DNA from: a virus
Virus record (IMG/VR): IMGVR_UViG_3300020436_000031
Coordinates: 1-36,948 of that record
Reading direction: 5' to 3' (one strand)
Length of the DNA: 36,948 nt
The notes beneath the pieces were generated by a model, which searched no databases, was not told where the DNA came from, and saw nothing but the letters and a program-made list of their open reading frames with translations. Numbering within the stretch: the first letter of the stretch is position 1; every line of letters starts with the position of its first letter. A program made the translations under genes and the position numbers. Shown here piece by piece: positions 1 to 7,672 of this stretch.

Positions 1-237
1 GTATCTTACTATGAAAAAGATTCTGATACAATTATAGCATACACAGTTTGGTCTAGAAAAAGAGGTGCAGGTAAAAAGATTATGGAAGAGGCCTTGAAAT
101 TTGCAAAGTCAAAAGGATATAAAAGAATAGTTACATTATCACCACTAACTCCTATGGCAACACATTATCATATACGTAATGGTGCAAAACTTTTAGGACA
201 CAATCCTACAACACAAAACTTTGAATATAAATTATGA
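1..237 (+). CDS. GNAT-family N-acetyltransferase, C-terminal part (5' end outside window)
   Basis: The first reading frame is open from base 1 and ends at TGA 235-237, giving 78 residues of a protein that begins upstream. The visible part contains a W-SRKRGAGKK segment, which matches the R/Q-x-x-G-x-G/A acetyl-CoA pyrophosphate-binding loop of GNAT enzymes. A helix (IMEEALKFAKSKGY) and a C-terminal strand with the pattern HYHIRNGAKLLG follow, typical of the end of the GNAT fold. The substrate cannot be told. Its stop overlaps the gp46 start by four bases (ATGA), so it is the upstream member of the same operon. The acceptor could be a protein, an aminoglycoside-like small molecule or a nucleoside. 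The fold call is fairly sure, the function unknown. Confidence 0.7.
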   Translation, partial: VSYYEKDSDTIIAYTVWSRKRGAGKKIMEEALKFAKSKGYKRIVTLSPLTPMATHYHIRNGAKLLGHNPTTQNFEYKL

Positions 238-1940
238 TTTACTTCAAAAATATTCGTTGGAAAAACTTTCTAAGTACAGGTAATAATTTTACTGACATAC
301 AATTAGATAGACAAAAATCTACATTGATTGTTGGTGAGAATGGTAGTGGTAAATCTACTATCCTTGACGCATTATGTTTTGCCTTGTTTGGAAAACCATT
401 TAGAGTAATATCTAAATCGCAACTAGTTAATACAGTTAACAATACAGATTGCGTGGTAGAGATAGAGTTTAGAGTTGGAACTAAAGAATGGAAAATTGTT
501 AGAGGTATTAAACCTAATAAGTTTGAAATTTATTGTGATGATGTTATGATTAATCAAGAGGCAAACTCTAGAGACTATCAAAAATATTTAGAACAACAAG
601 TATTAAAATTAAATTATAGATCATTCACACAGGTTGTTATTTTAGGAAATGCTTCGTTTACTCCTTTCATGCAATTAAAAGCAATTCATAGAAGAGAGAT
701 TGTTGAAGAGATATTAGATATTAAAATATTTTCTTTAATGAACTTAATACTTAAAACAAAACTAAAAGATTTAACAGATGAAGTAAAAGATTTAGACTAT
801 CAGTTTAATATGGCAGTTGAAAAGATTGCATTACAAGAAAACTTTATTAATGATATAAAAGAAGATAAAGATGAGATTGTAAAAGATAAAGAAAAAACTT
901 TATCTGAAAATGAAGATATACTAAGTGAAAGAAAAGATGAGAATAATATATTAGAAAAACAAATAGAAGATTTAAAATCTAAAATTAAAGATGAAGCAAT
1001 CTATGATGAGAAACTAAAAAAATTAAGAGACATCAAATCAACACTTACAGAAAAACACAAACAGTTAACAAAAGAGTTAGTGTTCTTTGCAGAAAATCAA
1101 AACTGTCCAACATGTTTACAAGATATACAATCAGATCACAAAGATGAAATGGTTAAAGAAAGACAAACTAAAGTAACTGAAATAGCAGAGGGATCTAAAA
1201 AATTAAAAGTAGAATTAGATGAAGTTAAAAAACAAGTTAAAGAAATAGATAATGCAATGCAAGTTATTAGAGGTGCAGAGGCGTCAAGAGCAGGATTACT
1301 TTCATCTATTGTAGAACTAGAAAAATATAATGCAAAATTAAAAGCAGACATACAAAAATTTAAAGATGGTAAAGTATCTGAGAAAGATGAAGTCAATCTT
1401 AGAAAAATGAAAGATGAATGTAAAGGTGTTGAGGCAACAAGACTAAAAGTAAAAGAAGAAATGACTTATGTAAATACGGCAAGAGAAATATTAAATGATA
1501 CAGGTATTAAGACTAAGATAATTAAACAATACTTACCTATTATGAATCAATTAATAAACAAGTATTTAATGAGTATGGATTTTTACGTTAACTTTCATTT
1601 AGATGAAAACTTTACTGAAACAATTAAATCAAGATTTAGAGATACATTTAATTATGCTTCTTTTAGTGAAGGTGAAAAGATGAGAATAGACTTAGCAATA
1701 TTATTTACTTGGAGAGCAGTTGCAAAAATGAAAAACAGTACTAATACAAACTTATTAATATTAGATGAGATATTTGATTCTAGTTTAGATGGTACAGGAA
1801 CGGAAGAGTTTTTAAGGATATTAAATACACTAGAAGGCGAAAATACTTTTGTTATATCACACAAAGGAGATCAACTTGCTGATAAATTTAGAAATAGTAT
1901 TCGCTTTGAAAAAGTGCAAAACTTTAGTAGGATAATGTAA
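234..1940 (+). CDS. 46: gp46 recombination endonuclease subunit (Rad50/SbcC-like SMC ATPase)
   Basis: This is the ATPase partner of the gp47 nuclease (Mre11/SbcD-like), which resects DNA ends for recombination-dependent replication and host DNA breakdown in T4-like phages. The 568-residue protein shows the full SMC layout. Walker A GENGSGKST is at residues 34-42. Long charged coiled-coil arms flank a zinc hook C291-P-T-C294. The ABC signature FSEGEKMR lies at about 477-484, and Walker B LLILDE at 507-512 is followed by a D-loop SSLDG. Length is close to T4 gp46 (560 residues). Its ATG overlaps the upstream acetyltransferase stop, and its TAA shares a base with the next ATG. gp47 is presumably upstream, outside the window. 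Confidence 0.97.
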   Translation: MIYFKNIRWKNFLSTGNNFTDIQLDRQKSTLIVGENGSGKSTILDALCFALFGKPFRVISKSQLVNTVNNTDCVVEIEFRVGTKEWKIVRGIKPNKFEIYCDDVMINQEANSRDYQKYLEQQVLKLNYRSFTQVVILGNASFTPFMQLKAIHRREIVEEILDIKIFSLMNLILKTKLKDLTDEVKDLDYQFNMAVEKIALQENFINDIKEDKDEIVKDKEKTLSENEDILSERKDENNILEKQIEDLKSKIKDEAIYDEKLKKLRDIKSTLTEKHKQLTKELVFFAENQNCPTCLQDIQSDHKDEMVKERQTKVTEIAEGSKKLKVELDEVKKQVKEIDNAMQVIRGAEASRAGLLSSIVELEKYNAKLKADIQKFKDGKVSEKDEVNLRKMKDECKGVEATRLKVKEEMTYVNTAREILNDTGIKTKIIKQYLPIMNQLINKYLMSMDFYVNFHLDENFTETIKSRFRDTFNYASFSEGEKMRIDLAILFTWRAVAKMKNSTNTNLLILDEIFDSSLDGTGTEEFLRILNTLEGENTFVISHKGDQLADKFRNSIRFEKVQNFSRIM

Positions 1941-2077
1941 TGAAAAGAAAATTTAAAATGTTTATGTTATACTTTAGGTTTTATTTAAGTAGAATTAAAT
2001 CATTCTTTGTAAAGGATAAAGAAGAGGAACCTATTAGTTTTATATACGAGGACTATAGGGATAATGATAAAGAATAA
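1940..2077 (+). CDS. Small hypothetical protein (45 aa)
   Basis: A 45-codon frame starts with an ATG that shares one base with the gp46 stop (TAATG) and ends in TAA at 2075-2077, overlapping the radical SAM start by 14 bases. The product begins with a basic, aromatic-rich segment (MKRKFKMFMLYFRFYLSR) and ends with an acidic tail (KDKEEEP through to YEDYRDNDKE). The first half could be a short amphipathic or membrane-associated helix. No family was recognised. The TAATG coupling and the absence of any other gene in this gap argue that it is translated. It may equally be a leader that couples gp46 translation to the accessory operon. Confidence 0.5.
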   Translation: MKRKFKMFMLYFRFYLSRIKSFFVKDKEEEPISFIYEDYRDNDKE

Positions 2078-2747
2078 ATTTTTTTCTCTATCTAAGACCG
2101 TTGATATTGCAATTACAAATTATTGTAATGCAAGGTGCCCACAATGTCATAGAACAAATCCAAATGGTTTAGGAGCTATGGATTGGTTGCCTATGACATC
2201 TTGGTCACTAGAAGATTTTACAAAAATGTTTCCAAAAGAATCTTTGGATGATATAGAAGAATATAGTTTTTGTGGAACCTGGGGTGATCCAATGATGGCG
2301 AAAGACATAGAAAAAATATGTCACTATATCATGGATAACTCAAAAGCAAAAATATTAATTACTACAAATGGTAGTATTAGAGACGAAGATTTTTATTGGA
2401 GATTGGGTGTCAGATGTGGTACAAGACTTTCTATCGTATTTGATATTGATGGCACCACAGAAGAAATGCACCAAAAGTATAGAAGAGGTGCTTCACTAGA
2501 AAAGGTATTAAAGAATATGAATACATTATCTCAAACACCTGCAACTGCATTATCACAATCTATTATATTTAAACATAATCAAGATTATAAAAAAGATATA
2601 TCAAAACTTGCGAAAGATAATGGATCAGAAAATCATGAGTTTTGTAATTCAAATAGATTTTATTTTGGTGGAACCAAGTTTGGTTTCATAAACGAACAAG
2701 GAGTTTACGAAGAACTAGTAAAAGCAAATGAGCAAGATAGTATGTAA
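2064..2747 (+). CDS. Radical SAM enzyme, core domain (separated from its C-terminal cysteine domain)
   Basis: Residues 21-28 form the C-x3-C-x2-C cluster (C21, C25, C28 in NYCNARCPQCH) that binds the 4Fe-4S cluster and S-adenosylmethionine. The family then generates a 5'-deoxyadenosyl radical. A glycine-rich GTWGDP segment, the ITTNGS strand and FDIDGTTEEMHQKYRRG fit the partial TIM barrel of radical SAM proteins with SPASM/twitch C-termini. The frame stops at 227 residues, short for the class. The cysteine-rich C-terminal domain continues in the +1 frame from 2728, with a 20-base overlap. It heads an accessory operon with a carbamoyltransferase, amidinotransferase and oxygenase, so it probably acts on a small molecule or nucleotide-sugar-like substrate. 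That role is inference. Confidence 0.85.
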   Translation: MIKNKFFSLSKTVDIAITNYCNARCPQCHRTNPNGLGAMDWLPMTSWSLEDFTKMFPKESLDDIEEYSFCGTWGDPMMAKDIEKICHYIMDNSKAKILITTNGSIRDEDFYWRLGVRCGTRLSIVFDIDGTTEEMHQKYRRGASLEKVLKNMNTLSQTPATALSQSIIFKHNQDYKKDISKLAKDNGSENHEFCNSNRFYFGGTKFGFINEQGVYEELVKANEQDSM

Positions 2748-3042
2748 ATTTATGAATGGTACGACTTCAACTGTGGTAAACCCAGATGGTCAAGTCTGGC
2801 CTTGTTGTTATTTGTGTAATCAACACTATGAGATAAAAGGTAATCCTTTGGCAAGACAAGAAAACGATCACGAAGTATTAAAACTTTATCATAAAGAGAA
2901 ACACAAATATAATTTAAAGAATGATACATTAAAAAATATATTAAACAAAGATTGGTTTACAAAAGATTTACCAAATAGTTTTAAAGACGCAGAACGAGCA
3001 CCAGACGAGTGCCAACATATTTGTAAGGAAAAAGATGATTAG
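2728..3042 (+). CDS. SPASM/twitch-like cysteine-rich domain protein (C-terminal half of the split radical SAM protein)
   Basis: This 104-residue frame looks like the auxiliary Fe-S domain of the radical SAM protein just upstream. It has C6, then VVNPDGQVWPCCYLC (C26, C27, C30) and a terminal C95-x3-C99. The N-x-DG-x-V-x-PCC pattern is what usually follows the radical SAM barrel within one polypeptide in SPASM proteins. It starts with ATG at 2728 inside the upstream frame, so it may be made by translational coupling, by ribosomal frameshifting, or the split may be a sequence error. It overlaps the carbamoyltransferase start by eight bases. Read alone it would have no radical SAM cluster, so it presumably works together with the 2064-2747 product. 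Confidence 0.7.
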   Translation: MSKIVCKFMNGTTSTVVNPDGQVWPCCYLCNQHYEIKGNPLARQENDHEVLKLYHKEKHKYNLKNDTLKNILNKDWFTKDLPNSFKDAERAPDECQHICKEKDD

Positions 3043-4405
3043 TGTAGGAATATCAGAGGGATTTCATGACGCCGCAATGTCAGTAATTAGAGGACAAGAT
3101 ATTGTCTATGCAAGTCATAGTGAAAGATACTCTAAGAAAAAGAACGATAGGTGGATACACAAAAAACAATGGGATGTTCATATAGACTATTGGGATTTTT
3201 ATGCCACAAAAGATACTTGGTATGACAACGTTGCTTTCTATGAAAACTATTTTTGGAAGAATACTAGAAACTGGTGGAGTGGACAACCAAAGTTACAATA
3301 CAATAGAAAGTATTCACATGTATTCAGACATCACGAAACACATGCGGCCGCAGGTTATTATACATCACCTTTTAATGAGTGTAATGTTATTGTTATAGAT
3401 TCAATTGGTGAGTGGGATACAGTATCAATATGGAAATGTAAAGATAACAAAATGAAAAAAATTAAATCATGGAAGTATCCATATTCATTAGGATTATTTT
3501 ATTCTGCGATTACAGAGAGAGTAGGTTTTAAACCTAATGAAGAGGAATATATTACTATGGGAATGGCTGCATATGGAGATCCTACAAAACATGATTTAGA
3601 ATATTTGTTATATCAAAATAATCATAGAGGATTAAATGAACTATTACCACACATGCACCCTTATGATTTGGCTGCGTCTGCACAAAATTTATATGAAACA
3701 AAACTATTAGAACTATTAAGATATTGTGAATATAGTAATCTTGTTCTTATGGGTGGATGTGCTTTGAACTGCGTGGCAAATAGTAAGATACCAGAGAGAT
3801 TTAATATTTGGATCATGCCAAGTCCTGGCGATGCTGGATCTAGTTTAGGTGCAGCTGCATTGATTGAAAAGAAAAAATTAAAATGGCAACATCCATACTT
3901 AGGTTATGATATAAAACAAGAAGTAAATCCAAAAGAAGTTGTACATCATATATTACAACATGGTTATTGTGGAATTGCAAATGGTAGAGCAGAGTTTGGC
4001 CCAAGAGCATTAGGTAATAGATCTCTACTTGCTGATCCTAGATTAGATATTAAAGATACTGTTAATGAAATAAAACGTAGAGAAAAATTTAGACCTTTTG
4101 CACCTGCGATACTAGAAGAGTTTGCTGATGAATATTTTGAAGGTCGTAAAAATAGATACATGCAATTTACATCTAAGGCTATGCATGACTATAAATCAGT
4201 TATACATGTTGACGGAACTTCAAGAGTGCAAACAGTTGAGATAGGGTGTGTATCTATATTAAGAGATATACTAGAAGAGTTTTATAGTCAAACAGGTTGT
4301 CCTATGTTATTAAATACAAGTTTAAATATAAAAGGTAAACCAATTGTAAATACATGGGAAGACGCCATAGAATTTGAAAGGAAATACAATGTCAAAGTCT
4401 TCTAG
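3035..4405 (+). CDS. NodU/CmcH-type O-carbamoyltransferase
   Basis: The family transfers a carbamoyl group from carbamoyl phosphate through a carbamoyl-adenylate to a hydroxyl on a sugar, antibiotic or nucleobase. The 456-residue protein shows the N-terminal start VGISEGFHDAAMSVI and a histidine-rich metal/adenylate site H99-H-E-T-H103 followed by AAAG. LMGGCALNCVANSKI, SPGDAGSSLGAA and GRAEFGPRALGNRSLLADPR come next, then KFRPFAPAILEE and the C-terminal CPMLLNTSLNIKGKPI. All are signature blocks of the family. It is coupled to the split radical SAM gene before it and overlaps the SGNH gene after it. Relatives act on Nod factors, cephems, saxitoxin precursors (SxtI) and, in some phages, hydroxymethylcytosine. 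The acceptor here is unknown. Confidence 0.93.
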   Translation: MISVGISEGFHDAAMSVIRGQDIVYASHSERYSKKKNDRWIHKKQWDVHIDYWDFYATKDTWYDNVAFYENYFWKNTRNWWSGQPKLQYNRKYSHVFRHHETHAAAGYYTSPFNECNVIVIDSIGEWDTVSIWKCKDNKMKKIKSWKYPYSLGLFYSAITERVGFKPNEEEYITMGMAAYGDPTKHDLEYLLYQNNHRGLNELLPHMHPYDLAASAQNLYETKLLELLRYCEYSNLVLMGGCALNCVANSKIPERFNIWIMPSPGDAGSSLGAAALIEKKKLKWQHPYLGYDIKQEVNPKEVVHHILQHGYCGIANGRAEFGPRALGNRSLLADPRLDIKDTVNEIKRREKFRPFAPAILEEFADEYFEGRKNRYMQFTSKAMHDYKSVIHVDGTSRVQTVEIGCVSILRDILEEFYSQTGCPMLLNTSLNIKGKPIVNTWEDAIEFERKYNVKVF

Positions 4406-5009
4406 ACTATATGCGTTTGGTTGTAGTTTTACAAATTACAATAACAAACAATTATGTTGGCCTGAATACTTAGGAAAGAAATTAGATTTAGAAGTTGTAA
4501 ACTTTGGATGGTCTGGTTATTCAAACAATTCTATTTTTATGGAAACAGTTGAAACTATGTTAGGTAAAACAGTTGACGGCATACCAAGAATTGATACACA
4601 TGGTTTAGTTGTTATTGGATTGACAGATATGGCAAGACAAAAATTATTTCAAGCAGATATAACAGGTCAAGATCCTAATCCAATAAGACACATGAATAGA
4701 TATTTTGTAGATATAATGTTAATGCAATCATTTTTAGAAAAACATAATATTAACTATAGAATGTTTAGTACATTGGCACCATCGCCAAGAGAAGAGAAAT
4801 ATTATAAAAACTTTTTTTTAAAAACAATCCAAGATAAAATAGATTACGAAAAAATTATTGGATGGCCATTTTTTAAAGAGTTAGGTGGATATAGTATGTG
4901 GCATTTTTTACAAGAAGATAAAAGTAGAATGACAAAAGATTTTCATCCTACAGAAAAAGCACATGAAGATTGGGCAGAATACTTATATAATGAAATACGA
5001 AAAACCTAA
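4389..5009 (+). CDS. SGNH/GDSL-hydrolase-like protein
   Basis: The start is placed at ATG 4389, preceded by a GAAAGGAA ribosome site. An in-frame TTG at 4374 would add five residues. The 206-residue product opens with LYAFGCSFTNY, where S13 is the block I nucleophile of SGNH hydrolases. It closes with KDFHPTEKAHEDWAEYL, where D184 and H186 are the block V pair. Members deacetylate or hydrolyse esters on glycans and lipids. This short phage type, with GCSFT in place of GDS, is often found with sugar-decorating genes. It overlaps the carbamoyltransferase by 17 bases and the amidinotransferase by 20. A paralogous fold is encoded at 6757-7620. Substrate unknown. Confidence 0.8.
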   Translation: MSKSSRLYAFGCSFTNYNNKQLCWPEYLGKKLDLEVVNFGWSGYSNNSIFMETVETMLGKTVDGIPRIDTHGLVVIGLTDMARQKLFQADITGQDPNPIRHMNRYFVDIMLMQSFLEKHNINYRMFSTLAPSPREEKYYKNFFLKTIQDKIDYEKIIGWPFFKELGGYSMWHFLQEDKSRMTKDFHPTEKAHEDWAEYLYNEIRKT

Positions 5010-6204
5010 TAGTTGGACTCATTTTGATCCATTGAAACAAGTTGTAATAGGAAACGTTTACGACCCTAGTTTCTTTGATGATTTAAAAGATGATAGTATC
5101 AGAGAAAGTATTCAAAAAGTTTTACGTGAGACAAAAGAAGATTTAGATAATATAATTAAAACACTTGTAGAACATGGGGTTGAAGTTATACAAACGGCTT
5201 CTGCATGGACGCAAGATGGTCAGTTATTAAAATATAATTCTTTTGAAGAGTGGCGTCATCATAATCCAAATGGATCATTACCTAAACCTATGATTAATCC
5301 TAGAGATAATTATATAACTCTAGGTGATGAAATATTTTGCACATGGGGTACATCTTCTAGTGATGAAGATATTCATCCTTTAAGTTTCTTTGATAATGTT
5401 AATATAGAATTATGTAAACAGTTTGATCCAAATAAACTTGGACCATTTCAAGTTACGTTAGAAGGTCAATTTGATATAGGCGCACCTAAGACTTGGGAAC
5501 CATCTTGGGATGATCCAAAATATTTTAAAGCAAACAAAGAAAGACATCCAAAAGATTTTAGTAAGTATGTATGGCAAACTTGGCAGTATGCGGCGATGGC
5601 TTTAACAAGAGTTGGTGATAGACTTATTGTTGATGAATGCGATAGAATAGGTTTCTATGAATGGTATAGTAAAATAAAACCAAATCACAAACACAAAAAA
5701 AATACAGTTGCAATAGGTGGACACAATGATGGTAGTATGTGTTTAGTAAAACCTGGTTTAATTATAGGATCGCCGTGGATGAAAAAAGACTTTTTTAGTA
5801 AAACCTTTCCTGGTTGGGATTGTTTAATTGTTGAAGATCCGATAGGTTACAGAGATACCTCAATTCCTAGTGGAACACCTGAAAGAAGAGAGAAGAAAGA
5901 GAAAAGACTTAAATGGCATATAGAAAACAAAATGAAAGATAGTGAGTTTGTTAAGTTTGTTGATAAGTGGTTATATGATTGGGTTGGTATGCAAGATGAA
6001 ACATTTTTTGAGGTAAACATGCTAAGTCTAGATGAAAAAAATATACTAACATTAAACTATCAAAAAGAAATACATGATAAATTAAAGTCTGTAGGAGTTA
6101 ATCCTATTTACACAAAATTTAGACATAAGAGATTTTGGGATAGTGGTTTACATTGTTTAACGTTAGATACATATAGAGAAGGTAGTTGTCGTGAGATTAA
6201 TTGA
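4990..6204 (+). CDS. Amidinotransferase-like protein (glycine amidinotransferase family)
   Basis: The protein resembles arginine:glycine amidinotransferases, which move an amidino group from arginine through a covalent cysteine intermediate. It begins NSWTHFDPLKQVVIGNVYD, the usual W-DPL-VVIG opening. It carries INPRDNYITLGDEIF, then GGHNDG with catalytic-type H245 and D247. It ends with SGLHCLTLDTYREG, where C389 sits in the position of the nucleophile. ATG 4990 is preferred. An ATG at 4963 would add nine residues with no better ribosome site. It is sandwiched between an SGNH protein and a dioxygenase. SxtG of the saxitoxin pathway and CyrA are family members that also sit in oxygenase/carbamoyl or sulfo clusters. 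Substrates here cannot be named. Confidence 0.88.
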   Translation: MKYEKPNSWTHFDPLKQVVIGNVYDPSFFDDLKDDSIRESIQKVLRETKEDLDNIIKTLVEHGVEVIQTASAWTQDGQLLKYNSFEEWRHHNPNGSLPKPMINPRDNYITLGDEIFCTWGTSSSDEDIHPLSFFDNVNIELCKQFDPNKLGPFQVTLEGQFDIGAPKTWEPSWDDPKYFKANKERHPKDFSKYVWQTWQYAAMALTRVGDRLIVDECDRIGFYEWYSKIKPNHKHKKNTVAIGGHNDGSMCLVKPGLIIGSPWMKKDFFSKTFPGWDCLIVEDPIGYRDTSIPSGTPERREKKEKRLKWHIENKMKDSEFVKFVDKWLYDWVGMQDETFFEVNMLSLDEKNILTLNYQKEIHDKLKSVGVNPIYTKFRHKRFWDSGLHCLTLDTYREGSCREIN

Positions 6205-6757
6205 ATTTTGTAAAGTATATCCAAACGCAGCGTCAAGTCAATTGTGTGATGAGATAATTAATTGGTTTGAATCAGCAGACTCAAAAACAATAAAGGCAGA
6301 TAGAGATACAAGAAAAGATATTCAGAAATGGGTAGACTCAGTTGACGATAAAGAACTGTATGATAAAATAGAAACAATAAAAAGACAAACTTTAAATAGT
6401 TATCTAAAAGACTTTCCTTTAGTTTATAGAGGACAAAGAAAACTAATCTCAGAAGAAACTAAAGTACAAAGAACAGACCCACGTGGAGGTGGATTTCATA
6501 ATTTTCATGCAGAGGTATCACACTATAAAAATATTAGAAGGTGTTTAGCATGGACAATATATTTAAATGATATAGAGGATAACGAAGGTGAGACCGAGTT
6601 TCTATATGACAAGATAAGAGTACAACCTAAAAAAGGTATGATGTGTATATTCCCAGCATCTTTTGCTTGGGCTCATAGAGGAAACCCTGTACACTCTGGT
6701 AGTAAATATATATCTACAGGTTGGTGGTTATACCCAAAGGAAGGTAAACAAGATTAA
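6191..6757 (+). CDS. 2-oxoglutarate/Fe(II)-dependent oxygenase, prolyl-hydroxylase-like
   Basis: The 188-residue protein fits the small phage 2OG-Fe(II) oxygenases that hydroxylate a protein, nucleobase or small molecule. The iron ligands appear as H106-A-E108 (HxE, a variant of the usual HxD) in FHNFHAE, and H162 in the motif HRGNPV. The strand IYLNDIEDNEGETEF and the KKGMMCIFPASFAW segment between them are family-typical. KYISTGWW provides the basic region that binds 2-oxoglutarate. The start is GTG 6191, overlapping the amidinotransferase by 14 bases, because no ATG exists near the N-terminus. The opening VYPNAASSQLCDEII resembles that of the dioxygenase at 24464. It probably acts with the adjoining accessory genes. 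Confidence 0.88.
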   Translation: MRLIEFCKVYPNAASSQLCDEIINWFESADSKTIKADRDTRKDIQKWVDSVDDKELYDKIETIKRQTLNSYLKDFPLVYRGQRKLISEETKVQRTDPRGGGFHNFHAEVSHYKNIRRCLAWTIYLNDIEDNEGETEFLYDKIRVQPKKGMMCIFPASFAWAHRGNPVHSGSKYISTGWWLYPKEGKQD

Positions 6758-7620
6758 TGAAAAAGATTATAGTTGGTGGATGTTCATTTACAGATAAGAA
6801 TATGCCTAAAAGAGCAGTACCAAATCCTATGGATTTTAAAATGTGGCCTGAGATATTAGGCGAGATTACTAATTATGAAATTATCAATACTGCAAGATGT
6901 GGTGCTGGAAACAAAAAGATATTTTCAGATGTAACTAATGAGATAGTAAAACATGAGCCAAAAGATATAGCATATGTCATAGTGGCTTGGTCAGAGTGGA
7001 CTAGACAAGATATATTATCAGACAATACACCTTTTACTGATTCTGCATGGAGAACTATTGTACCACATATAAGTGATGAGAGAGATAAAATACTAGAAGA
7101 GAAAAAACTAGAAACAAGATTTTTTCCACACCACGAGGAAAACGTAGATAAAATTTATAGTGGAATACAAGCAAAATATCCTAGAGACAAAGATATAATA
7201 AGTGAACAATTACAAACTATGTTTCACTTTCAATCATTATGCGAATATTTAAATATAGATTATAGACAAATGCAAATGTTAAGTCCATTTCCGTGGTGGC
7301 GAAAAAAAGAACTATATGATAACTATCATGATTCAATAATTAAATACGATCAGACAAAAGAGGAAAAAAGAACAAACCAAGAACATCAGAAAAAGACTAG
7401 AACTCTATTATTAATGAACAATCCTATAACAACAATATTAGATGATAGTAAGTTTATTGGGTTTCCTATATTTGACAGAATTGGTGGACACACAATACTT
7501 GATATAATTACTAGAAAATATGGGCGAACAGGGTATAGAATCAATGACATAGACGCCCATCCAAATGAAGAATGTCAGAGATTTATCGCAGAGGTTGTGT
7601 CAAAAACCCTTGATTTATAA
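6757..7620 (+). CDS. SGNH-hydrolase-like protein, second copy of the fold
   Basis: A 287-residue relative of the SGNH protein at 4389. It begins KKIIVGGCSFTDKN, with S10 as the presumed nucleophile, and ends with DIDAHPNEECQRF, where D266 and H268 would complete the catalytic pair. The central part (IAYVIVAWSEWTRQDI) is the usual beta-strand/oxyanion region. The middle insert, about residues 120-225, is longer than in the first copy and strongly charged. Two different members in one operon suggest acyl-group removal or transfer on two sites of a glycan or conjugate, which is inference. It is the last gene of the accessory operon, and its stop codon lies in the loop of a terminator hairpin. 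Confidence 0.75.
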   Translation: MKKIIVGGCSFTDKNMPKRAVPNPMDFKMWPEILGEITNYEIINTARCGAGNKKIFSDVTNEIVKHEPKDIAYVIVAWSEWTRQDILSDNTPFTDSAWRTIVPHISDERDKILEEKKLETRFFPHHEENVDKIYSGIQAKYPRDKDIISEQLQTMFHFQSLCEYLNIDYRQMQMLSPFPWWRKKELYDNYHDSIIKYDQTKEEKRTNQEHQKKTRTLLLMNNPITTILDDSKFIGFPIFDRIGGHTILDIITRKYGRTGYRINDIDAHPNEECQRFIAEVVSKTLDL

Positions 7621-7629
7621 GGGCTTTTT
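7602..7629 (+). terminator. Rho-independent terminator overlapping the end of the SGNH gene
   Basis: CCCTT (7607-7611) pairs with AAGGG (7619-7623) around a seven-base loop. The A-run 7602-7606 lies opposite TTTTT 7625-7629 with one bulged C. The stop codon of the upstream gene is in the loop and 3' arm. It closes the accessory operon. Confidence 0.7.
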
Positions 7630-7630
7630 A

Positions 7631-7667
7631 TTGCCTTGACAATTAAACGGCAACCTGTCATTATAAG
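7631..7667 (+). promoter_or_regulatory. Sigma70-type promoter for the metallopeptidase/VWA gene, -35 box inside an inverted repeat
   Basis: A perfect TTGACA (7636-7641) is followed after 17 bases by CATTAT (7659-7664). TATAAG at 7662-7667 is an alternative -10. The -35 box lies in the loop of TTGCC (7631-7635) / GGCAA (7649-7653). A second repeat, TGACA (7637-7641) / TGTCA (7656-7660), spans the spacer. Transcription would start within a few bases of the ATG at 7673, and no Shine-Dalgarno sequence is visible. Confidence 0.6.
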
Positions 7668-7672
7668 ACTAT

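Noticed and set aside
2064-7620. A saxitoxin-like toxin pathway.
   Set aside because: Only the carbamoyl- and amidinotransferase families are shared. The polyketide-like core enzyme (SxtA) and other pathway genes are absent.
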